Part shown: positions 29,278 through 38,164 of the stretch, piece after piece
How the letters are laid out: every line of letters starts with the position of its first letter
Numbering within the stretch: position 1 is the stretch's first letter
DNA from: Sinorhizobium sp. B11
Lineage (GTDB): Bacteria; Pseudomonadota; Alphaproteobacteria; Rhizobiales; Rhizobiaceae
Direction of reading: 5' to 3'
Assembly (NCBI GenBank): GCA_039725955.1
Contig: CP091033.1
Span: 1,922,001 to 1,986,000, forward strand
Length of the DNA: 64,000 bases
Notes under the pieces: model-generated
What the model was told of the DNA's origin: nothing
What the model saw: the letters and a program-made list of their open reading frames with translations, nothing else
Database searches by the model: none
Made by a program: the position numbers and the translations under genes

Positions 29278-30290
29278 TGCAGCAGGCCCTCGGCGATACG
29301 GGACGACCGGGTCTCGACGGCAGCCGCGACAGGCACCGGCCGTACGCAGGCGAGCTTGCGGCCGCCATCGAACGAAACGAGCGGCGGCTGCTCGCTGCGA
29401 CAGGCCTCGACGGCGCGCGGACACCGCGGCGAGAAGGAACAGCCCTCCGGCAGATGTTTCGGATTGGGAACGGTTCCGGGAATGGGGATCAGCCGTTCGC
29501 GGCCGCCGTCGAGGCGCGGAATGGCATCGAACAGGCCGCGCGTATAGGGGTGGCGCGGCTCGGAGAAGAGCTGTTCGACACTGCCCTCCTCCACGATGCG
29601 TCCGGCGTACATGACGCAGACGCGCTCGCAGACCTGGCTGACGGCGCCGAGATCATGGCTGATGAAAACGGTCGCCATGCCGGTTTCGGCACGCAGACGG
29701 ATCAAGAGATCGAGGATCTGCGCCTGGATCGTCGCATCGAGTGCGGTGGTCGGTTCATCGGCAATCAGAAGGTCGGGCTGGCCGGCCAGCGCCATCGCAA
29801 TCATCAGGCGCTGGCACTGGCCGCCGGAAAATTCATGCGGGTAGAGATCGAAACGGCGGCGCGAATCGGGAATGCCGACCATATCGATCAGCCGCAGCGC
29901 CTCGGCCTTTGCCGCCTCGCCGCGCAGGCCGCGATGGACCGACAACGCCTCGGAAATCTGCCGCCCGATGCGCAGCACCGGATTGAGCGAGCTGGACGGG
30001 TCCTGGAAGATCATGGCGACGCGGCTGCCGCGCACGCTTTCGAGCACCGTGCGCGATCCGCCGATGAGCTCGCGACCTTCGATTTGCACCGAGCCGGAAA
30101 CGCGGGCCTTGCCGGGCAGCAGGCCGAGGGCCGCGAGCCACGTGACCGACTTGCCGCAGCCGGATTCGCCGACGAGGCCGAGCGCCTCGCCTTTGCCGAC
30201 ATCGAGATCGATGCCGTGGAGAACCTGCACGCCGTCGAAGTCGACCGTCAGGTCACGCAGTTCCACGAGATTGGAGCCGGTCGCGCCCAT
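29274..30290 (-). CDS. Oligopeptide-type ABC transporter ATP-binding protein (DppD/OppD family)
   Basis: This 338-residue ATPase has Walker A GESGCGKSV (Val in place of the usual Thr/Ser at the last position), Q-loop MIFQDPSSSLNP, signature FSGGQCQRL and Walker B LLIADEPTTALD. The C-terminal cysteine motif GCSFSPRCPRAVEAC is typical of the subfamily. It forms the heterodimeric motor with the DppF-type subunit. It starts 82 nt after the binding-protein gene, with a terminator-like hairpin between. Confidence 0.9.
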   Translation of the reverse strand: MGATGSNLVELRDLTVDFDGVQVLHGIDLDVGKGEALGLVGESGCGKSVTWLAALGLLPGKARVSGSVQIEGRELIGGSRTVLESVRGSRVAMIFQDPSSSLNPVLRIGRQISEALSVHRGLRGEAAKAEALRLIDMVGIPDSRRRFDLYPHEFSGGQCQRLMIAMALAGQPDLLIADEPTTALDATIQAQILDLLIRLRAETGMATVFISHDLGAVSQVCERVCVMYAGRIVEEGSVEQLFSEPRHPYTRGLFDAIPRLDGGRERLIPIPGTVPNPKHLPEGCSFSPRCPRAVEACRSEQPPLVSFDGGRKLACVRPVPVAAAVETRSSRIAEGLLQ

Positions 30291-30327
30291 CTTTCATCCC
30301 CGCTTTTCGCTTGCACAAAAAAGACGA

Positions 30328-30355
30328 TCTCCGGCAGCGCTTCAGCCGCCGGAGA
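30328..30355 (-). terminator. Stem-loop with T-run between binding-protein and ATPase genes
   Basis: Read on the minus strand, TCTCCGGC and GCCGGAGA form a perfect 8-bp stem with a 12-nt loop. This is followed within a few bases by TCGTCTTTTTTG. It is the most terminator-like element in the window, yet it sits inside an operon, 17 nt after the binding-protein stop. It probably attenuates expression of the downstream transporter genes. Confidence 0.65.
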
Positions 30356-30372
30356 CCGGAGTGACGGACCGA

Positions 30373-32007
30373 TCAGATCGACCAGTTTGCGGCGCGGAAG
30401 TCCATGGCGAAGGCCGGAGCGGCCTTCCACTTCAGCGAGGACTTCATGCCGGTGAAGACGGCATTCTGGTGCAGGACCTGATAGACCGGGTCTTCGCGCT
30501 CGCAGATTTCCAGTATTCGGGCGATGGCCTTCTTGCGCTGTGCACGGTCGGTGGAGGTTTCCATGACGACGGAGAGCTTGTTCATCTCCTCGTTCGTCCA
30601 CTCCTTCTTCTGCTGGGCGTCGCCATTCGGGCCGAACTGCACGACTATCGGCGTGATCGGATCGTTGATCGTGTTGGAGGCCGACCAGTCGCGCACGCCC
30701 TTGACGCTTGCCGTATCGTGGATCTGTGCCCAGTTTTCCTTCATCTCGATCTCGACGTTGAGGCCGACCTGCTTCCACATCTCGACCATGATCTGGCCGT
30801 TGGCCGTCTGGTTCGTGTAGTAGTTGTTGAGCAGGCGGTAGGGGATCGCATCGCCCTTGTAGTTGGCCTGCTTCAGGAGGTCCTTGGCGAGATTGGGATC
30901 GTAAGCCGGGGGCGCCCAGCCTTCGATGAACATGTCCCCGGTACGGAAGGATTCGAACTGCAGGCCGGCCGGGATGACCGTCTTGCCGGCCCAAAGCGCA
31001 TCGACGATCGCCTGGCGGTCGATGGCATGGGTCATGGCGCGACGAACCAGAGGGTTGGCGAGGATCTCATTCTGGGTGTTGAAGACGGAAACGCGGTGGT
31101 TCCAGATCGTCGAGTTCTGGATCTCGTAACCAGGAGCGGCCTGAACGGCAGCGACCTGATCCGGCGGCAGGTCGCAGGCGAAGTCGTATTCGCCGGACAG
31201 CAGGCCGTTGACACGCGAGGCGACCTCAGGAACTTCCACGAAGCGGATCTGCTCGAGCGGCGGGCGGCCGCCCCAATATTCGTCGAAGGCGACAAGCGTC
31301 AGCGAAACGTCCGGCTTGTACTCGGCGACCATGTAGGGGCCGGTCGTGATCGGTTTGCGCGACCATTCGGTGAAGCTTGCGGCTTCATCCCAAGCGCGGC
31401 GGTTGGTGATCTGGCTGCCGGCGGAATAGAGGCGGCCTTCCAGCGTCACGTCGGGCGTGGCGTTGTGCAGGCGCACGGTGTACTTGTCGACGATCTCGAT
31501 ACCGGCGAGCGCCGGCCACAGGCGACGTCCGACGCCGGGAACGGTTGCCGGCAGTTCCTTAGCGGTCGCAGGCTTGTGGTCGGCTTCGAAAATGGTCTTG
31601 CCGCCGGCCGGTTCCGTGTTGCCGAACACGCGCTCCTTGGAGAAGGAGAAGGCGACATCCTCGGCGGTCATTTCGTCGCCGTTGTGGAACTTGACGCCCT
31701 GGCGCAGCTTCAATTCGAGCGTCTTGTCGTCGATACGCTTCCATTCGGTCGCAAGACCCGGAACCGGGCCCTGGTTGCCCATCCAGTCGCGCAGGATCAG
31801 ACCTTCCCAGAGGTTCGGGAAGAAGACGCGCTCGCCGACGTTCGACTGCTCGTGATAGACGTCGAGCGAATTGTTGTTGGTGATCTTCTGCACCGCGATG
31901 GTGATGGAAGGACGCTTTGCCTGGCTGAAAGCCATGCGCGGCAGAATGAGCGTGCCGGCGGTGGCGCCGAGCAGACCGAGCGCGCTGCGTCGATTGATCG
32001 ATATCAT
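30373..32007 (-). CDS. Oligopeptide-type ABC transporter solute-binding protein (family 5)
   Basis: This 544-residue periplasmic binding protein has an N-terminal export signal with a twin arginine (INRRSALGLLGATAGTLILP, then RMAFSQA), possibly Tat-dependent. ATG 32007 follows AAGGAG. Family 5 features include LRQGVKFHNGDEMTAEDVAFS and the C-terminal PVYQVLHQNAV. Family 5 proteins bind peptides, opines, glycosides or other larger solutes. The GDPD and HAD phosphatase in the same operon point to a phosphorylated ligand, which is inference. Confidence 0.88.
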   Translation of the reverse strand: MISINRRSALGLLGATAGTLILPRMAFSQAKRPSITIAVQKITNNNSLDVYHEQSNVGERVFFPNLWEGLILRDWMGNQGPVPGLATEWKRIDDKTLELKLRQGVKFHNGDEMTAEDVAFSFSKERVFGNTEPAGGKTIFEADHKPATAKELPATVPGVGRRLWPALAGIEIVDKYTVRLHNATPDVTLEGRLYSAGSQITNRRAWDEAASFTEWSRKPITTGPYMVAEYKPDVSLTLVAFDEYWGGRPPLEQIRFVEVPEVASRVNGLLSGEYDFACDLPPDQVAAVQAAPGYEIQNSTIWNHRVSVFNTQNEILANPLVRRAMTHAIDRQAIVDALWAGKTVIPAGLQFESFRTGDMFIEGWAPPAYDPNLAKDLLKQANYKGDAIPYRLLNNYYTNQTANGQIMVEMWKQVGLNVEIEMKENWAQIHDTASVKGVRDWSASNTINDPITPIVVQFGPNGDAQQKKEWTNEEMNKLSVVMETSTDRAQRKKAIARILEICEREDPVYQVLHQNAVFTGMKSSLKWKAAPAFAMDFRAANWSI

Positions 32008-32174
32008 CGGAAACTCCTTGTGTCTTGACCGGCGGGCCCCCGGCTCGCGGTCTTGGTTCTTAGGATCAGCTCCATGTCGCCTGATTGACGGCTTCATGAA
32101 GTTTCGGTTACAGCCGCCCGTCGCGGACGCCGCGAAGAGCCATTCCAGCGCGCGAAGCATCGGCCCGCGCGAGA

Positions 32175-32909
32175 TTAGCCAGCGGTCTCCACCGCCGGAT
32201 TCCTTGCAGGCCCGGCGGCATGAGCCGCCTCTTCCTTTGCGGTTGATGAAGAGAGCGCTTCGAGAGCGATCGCCAGTTCCCCCGCCCCCTCGACCGTTTG
32301 CAGAGCGCCTGCCGCTTTCAGCGCCTCGTGGCGTCCGCTGCGCGGATCGGCCGGATCGACGAAGCCGATCGCCGCCATGCCGGCCGCCACGGCACCCGCG
32401 ATCCCGAGCGCGCTGTCGTCGATGACAAGGCAGCGATGCGGCGCCACGCCGAGATTTTCGGAGCAGAGAAGGAACAGGTCAGGCGCAGGCTTGGGCCTCG
32501 CCACCATCTCGGCGCTGTAGATATGCGGGGCAAATTCCGCCCAGAGATCCAGAAGGCCGAGGCTGCGACGCAGCCTCTCCATGTCGCTGTTGGACGCGAC
32601 GCATTTGCGCTGCCTCACATTCCGCACCAGCTCTTCGATGCCGGCCATCGGCCGCAGCGAACGGGAAAATTCCGCGTAGAGCGCGCTTTTTGCATCGGCG
32701 AAGACATGAGCCGGATCGGCAAGGCCGAGTTCCTCGCGACAGAGGCGGCCGGACGCCTCGCCCGAAAGACCGGTGAAGCGACGGTGGACTTCGGCATGGC
32801 TCAAGGGAACGCCGGCCCGCTGCAGAGCCTGCGCCAGCGCGCCGCTCGCCAGCGGCTCGCTGTCGATCAATACGCCGTCGCAATCGAAGATCAGAAGTTC
32901 TATCGTCAT
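32175..32909 (-). CDS. HAD-superfamily phosphatase, beta-phosphoglucomutase/GPH-like
   Basis: This 244-residue enzyme shows all four HAD motifs: DCDGVLID (nucleophile Asp), ASNSDMERL, KPAPD (Lys) and VIDDS. It has a helical cap inserted after motif I, the subfamily I arrangement of sugar-phosphate and glycerol-phosphate phosphatases. It is the first gene of the ABC-GDPD operon, 167 nt before the binding-protein gene. It starts 15 nt from the palindrome shared with the divergent SorC regulator. A small phosphate ester is the likely substrate. Confidence 0.85.
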   Translation of the reverse strand: MTIELLIFDCDGVLIDSEPLASGALAQALQRAGVPLSHAEVHRRFTGLSGEASGRLCREELGLADPAHVFADAKSALYAEFSRSLRPMAGIEELVRNVRQRKCVASNSDMERLRRSLGLLDLWAEFAPHIYSAEMVARPKPAPDLFLLCSENLGVAPHRCLVIDDSALGIAGAVAAGMAAIGFVDPADPRSGRHEALKAAGALQTVEGAGELAIALEALSSSTAKEEAAHAAGPARNPAVETAG

Positions 32910-32924
32910 GCAGACGGCATTACG

Positions 32925-32956
32925 TTACATATGTTACACCAGTGTGAAATATGTAA
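32925..32956. promoter_or_regulatory. Near-perfect palindrome, candidate operator for the SorC-type regulator
   Basis: The arms TTACATATGTTACAC and GTGTGAAATATGTAA match at 13 of 15 positions around a 2-nt centre. The site lies in the 84-nt gap between the divergent HAD gene and the regulator gene, so one bound regulator could control both directions. Confidence 0.7.
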
Positions 32957-32993
32957 CCTCGGGGCGTGTAGGGCACATTTGGGATGGGGATTG

Positions 32994-33932
32994 ATGGAAT
33001 CGCATGAACTGAAAATCCGGGCGGCCTGGCTCTATCACGTCGAGGGGCTGACGCAGGCGCAGATCGCCGAGCGTATGTACCTCACCCGTCGCCGGGTAAA
33101 CGAGTTCCTGGCCGCAGCCCTTGAGGAAGGCATTGTCAGGGTAAGCTTCACCTCGCCGCTTGCCGCCGGCATGGAGCTGGAATCGCGTCTGCAGGAACGT
33201 TTTGGCCTGGAGGCGGCAGTTGTCGTGCCCACCCCTGCCGATCCGCAGCTTCTGCACCAGGCGCTCGGCCGCGGCGCGGCTGCTTATCTCGACCGGCTGA
33301 TCCAGGCCCGCAAGCCCCGCTCCATCGGGGTCGGCTGGGGCGCGACGCTACGCGAGACCATTACTCACATGACGCCGGCAAGCGAGCCCGGGATCGAACT
33401 GCGCTCGATGATGGGCGGGCTGACGCGCGGCTCGGAGATCAACACGTTCGAGGTCGTGCGCGCCTTCGCGCAGGTTCTGAAGGCCCAATGCCACTATTTC
33501 GCGGCACCGATCTATGCCGAGAGCCCGCAATCGCGCGAGGCGATCATCACGCAATCGGTCTTCGAGCGCATCTTCCGCCAGACCTGCGAAGTGGATATTT
33601 CCTACCTGAGCGTCGGCGACGTGACCAGGCAATCCCTGCAGGTGCGCTACGGCCTGCCGGCAGGAACCGACGTCGGTGACCTCATCGCCGTCGGCGCCGT
33701 CGGCGACCTGCTCGGCCGCTATATCGATGCCGAGGGCCGCCCAGTCCCCCACCCGCTGAACGCACAGGTGCTGGCCCCCGACCTCGCCGACTACCGGAAG
33801 ATCCCCTGCCGCATCGTCGCCTCGGGCGGCCCCCACAAACACGCCATCCTCAGCGCCACCGTACGCGCCGGACTCGCAACCGTGCTGATCACGGATGAGG
33901 AGAGCGCAAGGGCGTTGCTGGCGGGCGGATGA
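32994..33932 (+). CDS. SorC/DeoR-family sugar-binding transcriptional regulator
   Basis: The 312-residue protein has an N-terminal helix-turn-helix (LTQAQIAERMYLTRRRVNEF, about 20-40) and a SorC-type effector domain (SIGVGWGATLRETITHM, LRSMMGGL, HYFAAPIYAESPQ, VGDLIAVGAVGDLLGRYID). SorC effector domains bind phosphorylated sugars or polyols. The start at 32994 follows GGGGAT; the much longer frame upstream is antisense to the HAD gene. It is divergent from the ABC-GDPD operon and almost certainly its regulator, consistent with a phosphate-bearing inducer. Confidence 0.87.
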   Translation: MESHELKIRAAWLYHVEGLTQAQIAERMYLTRRRVNEFLAAALEEGIVRVSFTSPLAAGMELESRLQERFGLEAAVVVPTPADPQLLHQALGRGAAAYLDRLIQARKPRSIGVGWGATLRETITHMTPASEPGIELRSMMGGLTRGSEINTFEVVRAFAQVLKAQCHYFAAPIYAESPQSREAIITQSVFERIFRQTCEVDISYLSVGDVTRQSLQVRYGLPAGTDVGDLIAVGAVGDLLGRYIDAEGRPVPHPLNAQVLAPDLADYRKIPCRIVASGGPHKHAILSATVRAGLATVLITDEESARALLAGG

Positions 33933-34038
33933 GGTGAGGTGCGGCCTGCTTCTACGGGAGGCGACCGGCGCGCGCAGCCCCGATGCCTGTTCATCGAGAG
34001 AAGTGCCTCCACGTACCAGGGCGATACAAGACGGCGGT

Positions 34039-34506
34039 TTAGGAGGGCGGCACCTCGGCCCACTGCGAGAAGGTCGCTGCCTGGCCGAAATCCTGTCCGT
34101 CTGCGGTGCGAAGCTGCCAGACTATTCCATCTTCCATCCAGAACCGGCTCCCCGACTTCGTGACCCGCAATCCCCGATAGCCCGTCATAAATCCGTTGCG
34201 TGCCACCGCATCGAGCAACGCCTGGCGCTCTGACCGCTCGCTTGGGCCAGCGGATAAACGCGACTGCAGCTTCACGAACTCACTCCAGCAGTACCCGAAC
34301 CGCCTCTGTGCTGCACCATTGGCATAGACGAAGACCGGATCGGGCGCAGTATTATGGGCAAGAACCACAAACGGGGCATCGCCGTAGAGCCATTCAGGTC
34401 CCCGATCCCTGGGGAGAAGGTCTCGTCCGAGAAGACGCCTGAAGCTTCCAGTGAGAAGCTCAAAGAATTCGGGATCGTTCGGGTTCAGTTCGCCGTTCAA
34501 CTGCAT
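34039..34506 (-). CDS. MEKHLA domain protein
   Basis: This 155-residue PAS-like protein has the MEKHLA pattern: SFRRLLGRDLLP, LYGDAPFVVLAHNTAPDPVF, YANGAAQRRFGYCWSEFVKL, then SRLSAGPSERSERQALLDAV and KSGSRFWMEDGIVWQL. Such stand-alone domains are common in bacteria and are thought to bind small ligands; no function is established here. GAAGGAAACGAG precedes the ATG. The GNAT gene upstream is on the same strand with a 97-nt gap. Confidence 0.8.
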   Translation of the reverse strand: MQLNGELNPNDPEFFELLTGSFRRLLGRDLLPRDRGPEWLYGDAPFVVLAHNTAPDPVFVYANGAAQRRFGYCWSEFVKLQSRLSAGPSERSERQALLDAVARNGFMTGYRGLRVTKSGSRFWMEDGIVWQLRTADGQDFGQAATFSQWAEVPPS

Positions 34507-34603
34507 CTCGTTTCCTTCTCAAGTCCGGCCGCTTCACGGGGCTTGTTCCGATCTAGTCACGGGATATGGCATCGGTGCGGCAATCAGCATCGGCGGGAAG
34601 GAC

Positions 34604-35404
34604 TTAGTTCGGCAGGAGATAATTCTTGCGAATATAGGATGGCTTGAAGCCTGCCTTCGTCAGGTTTCCGAAGGATATGTTCGGTTGTCCTTCTTCCGGT
34701 TTGGCTGTTTCCACCGCAAACAGCGAGACACCCTGAGCAAGGCCCTCGTTCAATCGCGCATTGATCAGCGCCTTTTGCGCACCGAGATTCCGATATTCGG
34801 CAAGCGTCGTTCCGACTCCCAGCCAGGCACATCCATCCTCAATGAACATCGCCCCGGTTCCAATCGGCGTGCCGTCCAGTTCCGCAATGAAGCAGGCCCA
34901 GCCTTTCTTGGCGACCAGGGATGACCATAGTGGTTCAAGCGCCGTCGGAAAAGCAAAGCCTGCGCACATCAGCCTGCCGACAATCGGCGCGTCCTCGATA
35001 CCGGCCAGCCGCACCCGCACAGGTCCCTCGAATGGAAGCGGGGCGGACGGTGCAGGCCGCGTGAGTTTTGCCCAGGCACCATCTTCGACCAGTTTCTGCT
35101 CCAGGATCCAGTCACGCAATTCGTTGGAGGCGGAGGTTTCGCTGATCTGAACATGCCGCCTGCCAGTTCTGGTCTTCATCCATTCGAATGCGACATTAAG
35201 TTCGTCTCTGCTATTCAATGCAAGGATGCGATTGAGCCCAACCGCAGGAGCTGTAGGCAGCGAAATGGCGCAGCCTTGGGCCACCGGCAGGCAGGTAAAC
35301 TCGACGCTGTCTTTAAAAGGTTGGGGCGTGACCCTCGCAAGATCGATGAAAGCCCTGGCCTCGATGACCTCTTCCCAGGCAATTCTGCCGCTTGAAATGC
35401 TCAA
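34604..35404 (-). CDS. GNAT family N-acetyltransferase
   Basis: This 266-residue protein has a divergent N-terminal half and a GNAT domain at about residues 128-262: VRVRLAGIEDAPIVGRLM, CFIAELDGTPIGTGAMFIE, LGVGTTLAEYRNLGAQKALI (acetyl-CoA loop) and TKAGFKPSY. It starts with TTG, supported by GAGGAAG at good spacing. The N-terminal half may be a degenerate second GNAT copy. The substrate is unknown. Confidence 0.75.
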   Translation of the reverse strand: MSISSGRIAWEEVIEARAFIDLARVTPQPFKDSVEFTCLPVAQGCAISLPTAPAVGLNRILALNSRDELNVAFEWMKTRTGRRHVQISETSASNELRDWILEQKLVEDGAWAKLTRPAPSAPLPFEGPVRVRLAGIEDAPIVGRLMCAGFAFPTALEPLWSSLVAKKGWACFIAELDGTPIGTGAMFIEDGCAWLGVGTTLAEYRNLGAQKALINARLNEGLAQGVSLFAVETAKPEEGQPNISFGNLTKAGFKPSYIRKNYLLPN

Positions 35405-35855
35405 TTTACTTCCTCTTTTTCATCGACCGATCGCCAAGAACTGCTGCGTATTTGCCCCGGACCGATCCTCCCGGTCCTTTCGAGAGCAGGATCGCGGGTG
35501 TTCAAATAACCTGTATCGCATTCACTGATAAACTATGCATCCGATCAAGAAAGATAAGGCTGGGATTTAGAAGTCCAGACGGGCTGTTCAATTGCGCCGC
35601 AAAACGTGCGGTGCGCAGTCACTACGAACAGCCCTCAGAAATGGATTAACATGAGAGGATCCCGTGGGAACTGCCATCCCCTGCCGGACAAGGTGGGCTA
35701 ATAGCAGGCGATGGCGGGCGTCCAGAAACTCGGCACGGCCGAGAGCTGCCGTTTGCACACCTGCGGTAAAGCCGCGATTAACCAACCGATCTCCAGCGCG
35801 GGAACAAATTCCCGTTCGCGACGTTATGGCGCTCGCGACAGGAGGAGGAAAACCG
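35405..35855. other. Intergenic region without a supported gene
   Basis: About 450 nt separate the divergent GNAT and DUF982 genes, so both promoters should lie here. An open frame extends the DUF982 gene upstream, but AGGAGGA before ATG 35856 marks the real start. I saw no repeat or RNA structure worth naming. Confidence 0.5.
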
Positions 35856-36098
35856 ATGCCAAATACCCGATGGAGCGAGCCGGTCGAGATCGAGTTCGAC
35901 AACGCCGGATCCCGGACCGTCAGAGGCCCGTTCGATGCGCTCATCTATCTCCATGACATGTGGCCGCGACGCACGGGAGCGAAATTCGTGAAGGCAAGCA
36001 ACGCCTGCAAGGGCGCCGTCGAAGGGCGCATCAGCGTGGAAACCGCAAGGGACGATTTTCTCGCCGCCGCCGCAGAAGCGAAGCTGAGCACACATTAG
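35856..36098 (+). CDS. DUF982 domain protein
   Basis: The 80-residue protein starts at ATG 35856 behind a strong AGGAGGA. It shows the DUF982 pattern WSEPVEIEFDNAGSRTVRGP, then DALIYLHDMWP and KGAVEGRISVETARDDFLAAA. The protein at 24075 is a distant paralogue. Function is unknown. It is followed after 58 nt by a small exported protein on the same strand. Confidence 0.8.
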   Translation: MPNTRWSEPVEIEFDNAGSRTVRGPFDALIYLHDMWPRRTGAKFVKASNACKGAVEGRISVETARDDFLAAAAEAKLSTH

Positions 36099-36156
36099 GC
36101 CCAGGAGGCGCGCACATATGCGCGCGCCCACCTTTATTTCCGAGGAGAAGAGCTGC

Positions 36157-36393
36157 ATGCGCGCCTTGCTGGTATCGTTGTTGACGTTGGCCGTAGCCGC
36201 CATTTCGACAGGCCCGGTCAATTCCGCCGACATGATTCAAAGTTATGAACGACCCCATGTCGCCAAGCATCGACCGAAGCCGATCGTTCGTGCGCGGTAT
36301 GTGCAGCGTCGATATCTCGATTGCACGGACATGATCGTGGAATACCGCTATATTCCACGCACGAATTTCGTGACCGTCTGCCATCGCCTGTAA
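36157..36393 (+). CDS. Small exported protein with two cysteines
   Basis: The 78-residue product starts at ATG 36157 behind GAGGAGA. A clear signal peptide (MRALLVSLLTLAVAAISTG, then PVNSA) leaves a mature chain of about 54 residues. The mature part is basic and tyrosine-rich (YVQRRYLDCTDMIVEYRY, then FVTVCHRL), with two cysteines that could form a disulfide. I do not recognise a named family; similar short basic periplasmic proteins are frequent in rhizobia. Confidence 0.7.
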   Translation: MRALLVSLLTLAVAAISTGPVNSADMIQSYERPHVAKHRPKPIVRARYVQRRYLDCTDMIVEYRYIPRTNFVTVCHRL

Positions 36394-36420
36394 GGCGTGC
36401 CCGGCTACAAAGTCCTGGCA

Positions 36421-37872
36421 TCAGATTGGATAATGCCCCGGCTGCGATGCCACGGTAAGCCACCGCAGGTCGGTGAATTCGTTGATGCCGGCCTTGCCGC
36501 CGAAGCGGCCATATCCGGAGGCCTTCACGCCGCCGAACGGCATCTGTGCCTCGTCATGAACGGTCGGACCGTTCACATGGCAGATGCCGCTTTCGATCCG
36601 TCTTGCGACCCCCATCGCGCGGGTGGCATCCCGGCCGAAGACTGCGGCAGACAGGCCATACTCCGTATCATTGGCAACACGGACCGCCTCATCGACACCA
36701 CGCACGCGCACCATGCAGGCAACCGGACCGAAGCTTTCCTCGCCATAGATCCGCATCGACGGCGTCACGTGGTCGAGCACAGTCGCATCCATCAGGGTTC
36801 CGACTGCACGGCCACCTGCCAACAGGCGTGCCCCCTTGGAAACCGCGTCCTCGATCAGGCCGTTGACGCGTTCCACCGCATCAAGACCGATCATCGAGCC
36901 GAGCGGCGAATTGCTTTGGCGCGGATCGCCGGCGACGAGCGTCGAGGCCTTGCGGGCGAACATATCGGCGAACTCGTCGGCAACCGTCTCGTCGACGACA
37001 ATCCTCTCGGTCGACATGCAGATCTGACCCTGGTTCATGAAGGCGCCGAAGGCCGCGGCCTTCACCGCTTCGCCGATATCGGCGTCATCAAGCACCAGGA
37101 AGGGGGCCTTGCCGCCGAGTTCCAACAGCACGGGTTTCAGATGGCGCGCGGAAACCTCTGCAATCACCCTTCCAACGCGGGTCGAACCGGTGAAATTGAC
37201 GCGGCGTACCGCCGGATGGGCGATCATCTTTTCGACAACGGTCGCGGCATCGGCAGGAGCATTGGTCACGACATTGACGACACCGTCACCAAGACCTGCT
37301 TCCTGCAATGTCTCGCCGATCAGGTGATGTGTCCTGGGGCAAAGCTCGGAGGCCTTGAGGATAACGGTATTGCCGCAGGCAAGCGGCAGGGCGACTGCAC
37401 GCACGCCGAGGATGACAGGAGCATTCCAGGGAGCGATACCGAGGACGACGCCAGCTGGCTGCCGCACGGCCATTGCCATCAGGCCTGGCTTGTCCGACGG
37501 GATGACCTCGCCACTGATCTGGGTGCACATGGCGGCGGCTTCACGCAACATGTTGGCGGCGAGATAGACATTGAAGCCTGCCCAGGCGGCAGTCGAGCCG
37601 GTTTCCTCGGCCATCGCGGCGATGAATTCGCCCGTGCGGGAATCCAGGAGGTCGGCAGCCTTTGAAAGGCGCTTGCGCCGTTCAGTCGGAGCGAGCGCCG
37701 ACCAGGCCGGAAAGGCTGCAGCTGCTGCAACAACGGCCGCATGCGCATCGTCCAGCGTTGCCGCAGCGGCCGTGGTTGCCACCTGACCGGTAATCGGGTT
37801 CAGCCGTTCGAAAGTCACGCCGTTCGAGGCCGGCATGGTGCGGCCATCAATGAGAAGCATCAGGTCTACCAT
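36421..37872 (-). CDS. NAD-dependent aldehyde dehydrogenase (vanillin/salicylaldehyde-type)
   Basis: This 483-residue aldehyde dehydrogenase has the cofactor loop APWNAPVILG (147-156), FTGSTRVGR (227-235), Glu251 in LELGG and the nucleophile Cys285 in QGQICMSTER. The QGQIC context and MPFGGVKASGYGRFGG fit the aromatic aldehyde (vanillin/benzaldehyde) branch. ATG 37872 follows GGAAAGGGAACGAG; a longer frame upstream covers palindromes that look like leader DNA. It is divergent from an AraC regulator, likely its controller. The substrate is inferred only at class level. Confidence 0.85.
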   Translation of the reverse strand: MVDLMLLIDGRTMPASNGVTFERLNPITGQVATTAAAATLDDAHAAVVAAAAAFPAWSALAPTERRKRLSKAADLLDSRTGEFIAAMAEETGSTAAWAGFNVYLAANMLREAAAMCTQISGEVIPSDKPGLMAMAVRQPAGVVLGIAPWNAPVILGVRAVALPLACGNTVILKASELCPRTHHLIGETLQEAGLGDGVVNVVTNAPADAATVVEKMIAHPAVRRVNFTGSTRVGRVIAEVSARHLKPVLLELGGKAPFLVLDDADIGEAVKAAAFGAFMNQGQICMSTERIVVDETVADEFADMFARKASTLVAGDPRQSNSPLGSMIGLDAVERVNGLIEDAVSKGARLLAGGRAVGTLMDATVLDHVTPSMRIYGEESFGPVACMVRVRGVDEAVRVANDTEYGLSAAVFGRDATRAMGVARRIESGICHVNGPTVHDEAQMPFGGVKASGYGRFGGKAGINEFTDLRWLTVASQPGHYPI

Positions 37873-37939
37873 CTCGTTCCCTTTCCGATATGCGCCTGCT
37901 GTCCCTCCCAAGGGATGGCGCGATGATGTTTGCTGGTTT

Positions 37940-37981
37940 CCGGCATATGCCGGGCTCATGCGAATCGGGCGCTCACGCCCG
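37940..37981. promoter_or_regulatory. Palindrome and hairpin in the ALDH leader
   Basis: CCGGCATATGCCGG (37940-37953) is a perfect 14-bp palindrome. CGGGCG and CGCCCG with a 4-nt loop form a hairpin at 37966-37981. Both lie 68-110 nt upstream of the aldehyde dehydrogenase start in the divergent promoter region. They could be an operator or 5'-UTR structure. Confidence 0.4.
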
Positions 37982-38164
37982 GCAATCGACCTCTTTCACG
38001 GGAAGTTCCTCACCCTGCTGCCTGAATATCAGGTTCTCCTCGCAATCCAGTAGGAACCAATCCGCCACGAAATAGAATGGATATTTCTGGCAGTCTATTG
38101 TACTTTTTCCGAGAATTTGCCGAGCAAGAACGGCAGCACTACCGTTTTAAGTTTCGAGGCAGAC

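Noticed and set aside
29872..32028. 718-codon plus-strand frame opposite the oligopeptide transporter genes
   Set aside because: Antisense across a binding-protein and an ATPase gene; a typical high-GC shadow.
36397..37665. 422-codon plus-strand frame opposite the aldehyde dehydrogenase
   Set aside because: Antisense to a gene with full catalytic motifs; no ribosome site.
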